A stretch of 64,000 nt of DNA. Origin: PRO6 sp035565775 (GTDB lineage: Bacteria > Pseudomonadota > Alphaproteobacteria > Rhizobiales > Xanthobacteraceae). The DNA is taken from the NCBI GenBank assembly GCA_035565775.1, contig DATMRW010000012.1:1-64000 (forward strand), read 5' to 3'. How positions within the stretch are numbered: position 1 is the stretch's first letter; each line of letters starts with the position of its first letter. Made by a program: the position numbers and the translations under genes. The notes beneath the pieces are model-generated. The model did no database searches and had not been told where the DNA came from. It was given only the letters and a program-made list of their open reading frames with translations. Positions 60,352 to 64,000 of the stretch are shown here, piece after piece.

Positions 60352-61353
60352 TCATTTGTGCGAGCCGCGATTGTTCAGGGTGTCGGCAAGCACTGCCGCC
60401 AGCACGATCGCGCCGGTGACGAAGGGGTGCCAGGACGCGCTGACGTTGAGGAGGTTCAGCGCGTTGACGATCAGCGTGAGGATGACCGCGCCGAGGATGG
60501 TGCCGATGATGCCGCCGCTGCCGCCGAACAGCGACGTGCCGCCGACCAGCACCGCCGCGATGGCGGGCAGCAGCAGAGGCTCGCCGATGCCGGGCTCGGC
60601 CGCATTGACGCGGGCGAGGTAGATGAGCGCGGTCAGCCCGGCCATCAGGCCGCTCAGCGTATAGAGCAGCATGCGGCGGCGACTGACCGGAATGCCCGAC
60701 AGATGCGCGGCGGCCTCGTTGGCGCCCATGAAGTAGACTTCGCGGCCGGTGGTGGTGCGGGCCAGGAAGAGGTGGCAGCCGAGCGCCACCGCCAGCATCA
60801 CCCAGATCGGCACCGGCACGCCGAGGAAGAAGCCGCTGCCGAAGAAGCGGAACGACGGCGGGAAGCCGTAGATCACTTGCCCCGCCATGAACCAATAGGC
60901 GATGCCCTGCGCCACCCACAGCATGCCGAAGGTCGCGAGGAAGGCCGGGATCTTCAGCTTGTTGATGAGCACGCCATTGGTGACGCCGATGAGCAGGCCG
61001 CAGCCGAGCGCGGCCGCGACGCCCGCCATCGGCTGGCCGGTCGTCTTCATCGCGGCGGCGCCGAGGCAGGCCGACAGCGTGAGATTGGCGCCGATCGAGA
61101 GGTCAAGGCCGCCGCCGATGATGACGAGGGTGAGGCCGGACGAGATCAGGAACAGCATGCTGGCCTGACGCAAGATGTTCAGAAAGTTGTCGGTCGTCGC
61201 AAAGCTGCCGCTGACGAAGGACAGCACCACGCCGATCACGCAGATGATGCCGATGCGCAGCAGGATCGAGGATATGTCGCCCGAAAGCGACAGGGCCGCG
61301 ATGCCGGCAGACTTGGTGGCTGGATTGGTGGCTGAATTGGGCGTGGACATCAT
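60352..61353 (-). CDS. Sugar-type ABC permease (RbsC-like), second copy
   Basis: This 333-aa BPD_transp_2 permease has the RbsC-family signature: LVIIGGGLDLSIGANLTLSA near residue 75, GLLIGVTNGVLINKLKIPAF near 115, MGANEAAAHLSGIPVSRRRM near 210 and AVLVGGTSLFGGSGGIIGTI near 265. Its ATG at 61353 overlaps the stop of the first permease (ATGA) and follows AAGGAG, so translation is coupled. The importer probably has a heterodimeric membrane part. Confidence 0.92.
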   Translation of the reverse strand: MMSTPNSATNPATKSAGIAALSLSGDISSILLRIGIICVIGVVLSFVSGSFATTDNFLNILRQASMLFLISSGLTLVIIGGGLDLSIGANLTLSACLGAAAMKTTGQPMAGVAAALGCGLLIGVTNGVLINKLKIPAFLATFGMLWVAQGIAYWFMAGQVIYGFPPSFRFFGSGFFLGVPVPIWVMLAVALGCHLFLARTTTGREVYFMGANEAAAHLSGIPVSRRRMLLYTLSGLMAGLTALIYLARVNAAEPGIGEPLLLPAIAAVLVGGTSLFGGSGGIIGTILGAVILTLIVNALNLLNVSASWHPFVTGAIVLAAVLADTLNNRGSHK

Positions 61354-62342
61354 GCCGCTCCTTGAACCGAACGCTTGCGGCCGCCGTCGATCAGCAGCGC
61401 CACGATCAGCAGCACGCCGACGCAGACCACCTGGAGCGACGGCTCGACGTGAAGAAGATTGAGGCCGTTGCGCAGGATGGTGATCGCCAGCACGCCGAGC
61501 ACGGTGCCGAACAGCCAGCCCTGGCCCTTTTCGAACGAGGTGCCGCCAAGAATGACGGCGGCGATGGCCTCGAACTCCATGCCGACGGCGACCGTCGGGT
61601 GAGCGGTGTTCATGCGGCCGATCATCAGCACCGCGGAGAGCGCGACGGTGACGCTGCACAGCGCATAGACGGCGAGGTGAATGAAATCGGCACGGATGCC
61701 GGCAAGGCGCAGCGCATCCTTGTTGCCGCCGATGGCGAAGATGTAGTTGCCGAAGCGGGTGCGATACAGAACCATCCAGAGCAGGGCGTAGAACGCCACC
61801 GCCGCCAGCACCGGCGTCGGCAGGCCGAACACCGAGGACTGGTAGAACGCCTGAATCGACGGGCTGAAGCCACCGATCGGATCGCCATTGGTGATGATCA
61901 ACGCCGCGCCTTCACACAACCCCATCGTGCCGAGGGTGACGACGAAGGCGGGCAGCGACAGATAGCTGATCAGAAAGCCGTTGATCAGGCCGACCACGAG
62001 GCCGACGACCATCGCGGCGGCGATCGCGCCGATCACGCTCCAGCCGGCAAGCAGCAGCGAGGCGATGACGACGCCGCAAAGGCCGAGCAGGGCGCCGAAC
62101 GAGAGGTCCAGCCCCTCGGTCAGGATGATCAGCGTCATCGGCAGCGCGAGCATCATCAGCAACGCCGCCTGCAGGCTGACATTGCTGAGATTGACGCCCG
62201 ACAGAAAGCGCGGGTTGCCGACCGCGAACACCACGATCATGGCGATGAGAATATAGCTTACGCCCGGAAGATTTTTGAGAAGCCTGCCGAGGCGGAAGGT
62301 TTCCGCCGGGGCTTTCACTGTGGGAGCTGTGGAGTCGGTCAT
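61350..62342 (-). CDS. Sugar-type ABC permease (RbsC-like), first copy
   Basis: This 330-aa permease shows the same family signature: LIILTEGLDLSFGALLGLCG near residue 85, GLINGFLISYLSLPAFVVTL near 130, GGNKDALRLAGIRADFIHLA near 210 and AAVILGGTSFEKGQGWLFG near 265. ATG at 62342 overlaps the ATPase stop (ATGA). It is only distantly like the second permease, so the two are not a recent duplication. Confidence 0.92.
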   Translation of the reverse strand: MTDSTAPTVKAPAETFRLGRLLKNLPGVSYILIAMIVVFAVGNPRFLSGVNLSNVSLQAALLMMLALPMTLIILTEGLDLSFGALLGLCGVVIASLLLAGWSVIGAIAAAMVVGLVVGLINGFLISYLSLPAFVVTLGTMGLCEGAALIITNGDPIGGFSPSIQAFYQSSVFGLPTPVLAAVAFYALLWMVLYRTRFGNYIFAIGGNKDALRLAGIRADFIHLAVYALCSVTVALSAVLMIGRMNTAHPTVAVGMEFEAIAAVILGGTSFEKGQGWLFGTVLGVLAITILRNGLNLLHVEPSLQVVCVGVLLIVALLIDGGRKRSVQGAA

Positions 62343-63820
62343 TGTTGTACCGCCAGATCGAGAATGGCTTTTTCGGACAGGTTGTCGCGATCCAGATGGC
62401 CCACGATCCTGTAGTCGCGCATCACATAGGCGCGGTCGCAAAGGTGAATGAGCTCCGGCAGCTCCGAGCTGATTACGAGCACGGCGGCGCCGTCTTTCAC
62501 GAGGTTGTCGATCAGCTGGTAGATCTCGAACTTGGCGCCGACGTCGACGCCGCGCGTCGGCTCATCAAGCATGAAGAGCTGCGAGCCCGCGGCGAGCCAC
62601 TTGCCGAGCACGACCTTCTGCTGGTTGCCGCCGCTGAGGTTGCGAACGATCTGCCGGCTGCTCGGCGTTGCGATGTTGAGGCGCGAGATCAGATCGGCGC
62701 ACACTTTCTCCGCCGCGCCGGGCTTGAACCAGCCGCCCTTGAACAGCCGCCAGAGCGAGGCGGCGGTGGCGTTCTCGCGCACCGGGAGCGGCAAAGCGAG
62801 ACCCTCGCGCTTGCGGTCCTCGGGCAGCAAGGCGATGCCGGCGCGGCTCGCGATGTCGGGCGTGGCCTTGAGAGCCGAGCCATTCAGGCGGATGCTGCCG
62901 CTGGCGACGGGATCAGCGCCGAAGATCGCGCGGACGACCTCGGTGCGGCCCGAGCCGACCAGGCCGGCAAGGCCGACGACCTCTCCGGCGCGGACCTCGA
63001 GCGAAATGTCCGAGAGTTTACCGGTCTTGATGTTCTCGATGGTGAGGATGGCTTTGCCGGGCGTCGCGGGCGTGCGATGGGGAATGCCATCGAGCGAGCG
63101 GCCGATCATCAGCCGCACCATCTCTTCGGCGCTAGCCTCGTCGCGCAGGAAGGTGGCGACGAGGGCGCCATCGCGCATGATCGTGATGCGGTCGCCCAGC
63201 GCCATGATCTCCTTCATGCGATGGGAGATGTAGACAATGGCGACGCCGCGTTTCTTGAGCCGCTCGATGACCTCGAACAGGCGCTCGGATTCGCGGTCGG
63301 AAATGGCGGCGGTCGGCTCGTCCATCACCAGGATGCGCGCGTCCTGCGACAGCGCCTTGGCGATTTCCACCATCTGCTGCTGCGCAACGCCGAGATCGCC
63401 GGCAAAAGTTCTGGTGTCGTAGTCGAGGCCGAGTTCTTCGAGAATGCGCTTTGCCGCGGCGTGCATCGCCTTCTTGTCGATCAGCCCGGCCTTGGTGAAG
63501 GCGCGCTCGCGCCCCAGAAAGATGTTTTGCGCGATGTCGAGATAGGGCGCGAGGGAAAATTCCTGGAAGATCACGGCGATGCCGACGGCATTGGCATCGG
63601 CCGGGCCGCGAATAGCAATGGTGCGCCCTTCGAGCTCGATCGAGCCGCCGTCGGCGATGTACGCGCCGCAGAGAACCTTGATCAGCGATGACTTTCCGGC
63701 GCCGTTCTGGCCGAGGATGACATGCACCTCGCCGGCGTGAATGTCGAACGAGACGTCCTTCAACGCCCGGACGCCGGGGAACGACTTTTCAATATTGATG
63801 AGCTTCAGCAGCGGGCCCAT
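62339..63820 (-). CDS. Sugar-type ABC importer ATPase with two nucleotide-binding domains (RbsA-like)
   Basis: This 493-aa tandem ATPase has a complete first domain (Walker A ILGQNGAGKSSLIKVL near residue 36, signature-like LGVAQQQMVEIAKAL, Walker B ILVMDEPTAAISD) and a second domain with a degenerate Walker A (LAGLVGSGRTEVVRAI near 282), signature NLSGGNQQKVVLGKWL near 395 and LFMLDEPTRGVDVGAK. This asymmetry is normal for RbsA/MglA. ATG at 63820 is chosen because the conserved domain begins at once. It is the first gene of the operon, preceded by the LacI-type operator. Confidence 0.93.
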   Translation of the reverse strand: MGPLLKLINIEKSFPGVRALKDVSFDIHAGEVHVILGQNGAGKSSLIKVLCGAYIADGGSIELEGRTIAIRGPADANAVGIAVIFQEFSLAPYLDIAQNIFLGRERAFTKAGLIDKKAMHAAAKRILEELGLDYDTRTFAGDLGVAQQQMVEIAKALSQDARILVMDEPTAAISDRESERLFEVIERLKKRGVAIVYISHRMKEIMALGDRITIMRDGALVATFLRDEASAEEMVRLMIGRSLDGIPHRTPATPGKAILTIENIKTGKLSDISLEVRAGEVVGLAGLVGSGRTEVVRAIFGADPVASGSIRLNGSALKATPDIASRAGIALLPEDRKREGLALPLPVRENATAASLWRLFKGGWFKPGAAEKVCADLISRLNIATPSSRQIVRNLSGGNQQKVVLGKWLAAGSQLFMLDEPTRGVDVGAKFEIYQLIDNLVKDGAAVLVISSELPELIHLCDRAYVMRDYRIVGHLDRDNLSEKAILDLAVQQ

Positions 63821-63941
63821 GACGCCCCCGGCCGTTGTCCATCCCCGGAATTGCGCGCGCCTTGAGCGCGCCCGATCGTTGCTTGACGCAACGTCTTTAT
63901 CGCAAACGGCATTCGCCTCTGCTCCCACCCTAGTATGCCTT

Positions 63942-63970
63942 TGCATAGCCGCAAACGATTGCAATGACAA
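63942..63970 (-). promoter_or_regulatory. Rbs-type operon promoter with LacI-type operator in the spacer
   Basis: Minus strand: -35 TTGTCA (63965-63970), a 17-nt spacer, -10 TATGCA (63942-63947). CGCAAACGATTGCA (plus 63950-63963) fills the spacer and matches operator 2 of the dioxygenase promoter in 13 of 14 positions. The ATPase ATG is about 120 nt downstream. Confidence 0.75.
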
Positions 63971-64000
63971 GGTTCAAGCGATGGCAGCGGGAGCGACATT

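Overview
The window is 64 kb of GC-rich chromosomal DNA from an alphaproteobacterium, most likely Nitrobacteraceae/Bradyrhizobiaceae (Rhodopseudomonas, Bradyrhizobium, Afipia or a close relative). The evidence is a flagellar block of fliF-fliG-fliH-fliN-flbD with sciP, a CtrA-type box, an EcfG-type stress promoter, a BA14K-family protein, and a P450 plus ferredoxin pair that closely resembles the CYP199A/palustrisredoxin pair of Rhodopseudomonas. I see no insertion sequences, phage genes, CRISPR arrays or rRNA. Coding density is high and nearly all genes look intact.

Layout. (1) 1-9.7 kb: carB (cut by the window edge) and carA, both on the minus strand but separated by a divergent tRNA-Cys-like element, a methyltransferase, dps and a thioesterase; then an acyl-CoA ligase, an alpha/beta hydrolase and a GatB/YqeY protein. 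(2) 9.7-15.5 kb: a second acyl-CoA ligase, an ArsR regulator with two tandem SRPBCC proteins, a LysE-type exporter, two amidohydrolase-type enzymes and a DUF2798 protein. (3) 15.6-20 kb: dnaG and rpoD, with a perfect CtrA-type box before rpoD. (4) 20.4-26 kb: a membrane diguanylate cyclase, a DUF4112 protein, msrB/msrA, a BA14K protein, a RecD-like helicase and a GyrI-like protein. (5) 26-34.5 kb: flagellar genes on the minus strand (fliK-flgD, sciP, fliF-G-H-N, flbD). (6) 34.8-38.7 kb: a benzoylformate-decarboxylase-like ThDP enzyme, mnmA and a phospholipid methyltransferase. (7) 38.9-46.2 kb: CYP199A-type P450, its [2Fe-2S] ferredoxin, a MarR regulator and a Liv-type ABC importer. (8) 46.4-51.9 kb: a second diguanylate cyclase, a TonB-dependent siderophore receptor, a Sel1-repeat protein and a YnfA-family protein. 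(9) 52-64 kb: an intradiol dioxygenase operon with a Tau/Ssu-type ABC importer, then a convergent Rbs-type ABC importer.

The most interesting content is two regulons that can be read from the DNA. In region 7 the promoters of the P450 operon and of the ABC importer both carry the palindrome TTGA-N4-TCAA over a TTGACA -35 box, in the same register, with a MarR gene between them. In region 9 the dioxygenase promoter and the Rbs-type importer promoter, about 12 kb apart and facing each other, both have a LacI-type operator (YGCAAWCGATTGCA) in the -35/-10 spacer. No LacI gene lies in the window, so the regulator is probably just beyond its right end. The region 9 enzymes (intradiol dioxygenase, SDR, BKACE/DUF849, medium-chain reductase, cupin) suggest a ring-cleavage pathway in which a BKACE enzyme, instead of a CoA transferase plus thiolase, splits the beta-keto acid. 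That pathway is inference.

All calls come from reading the sequence and remembered family features; no database search was run.
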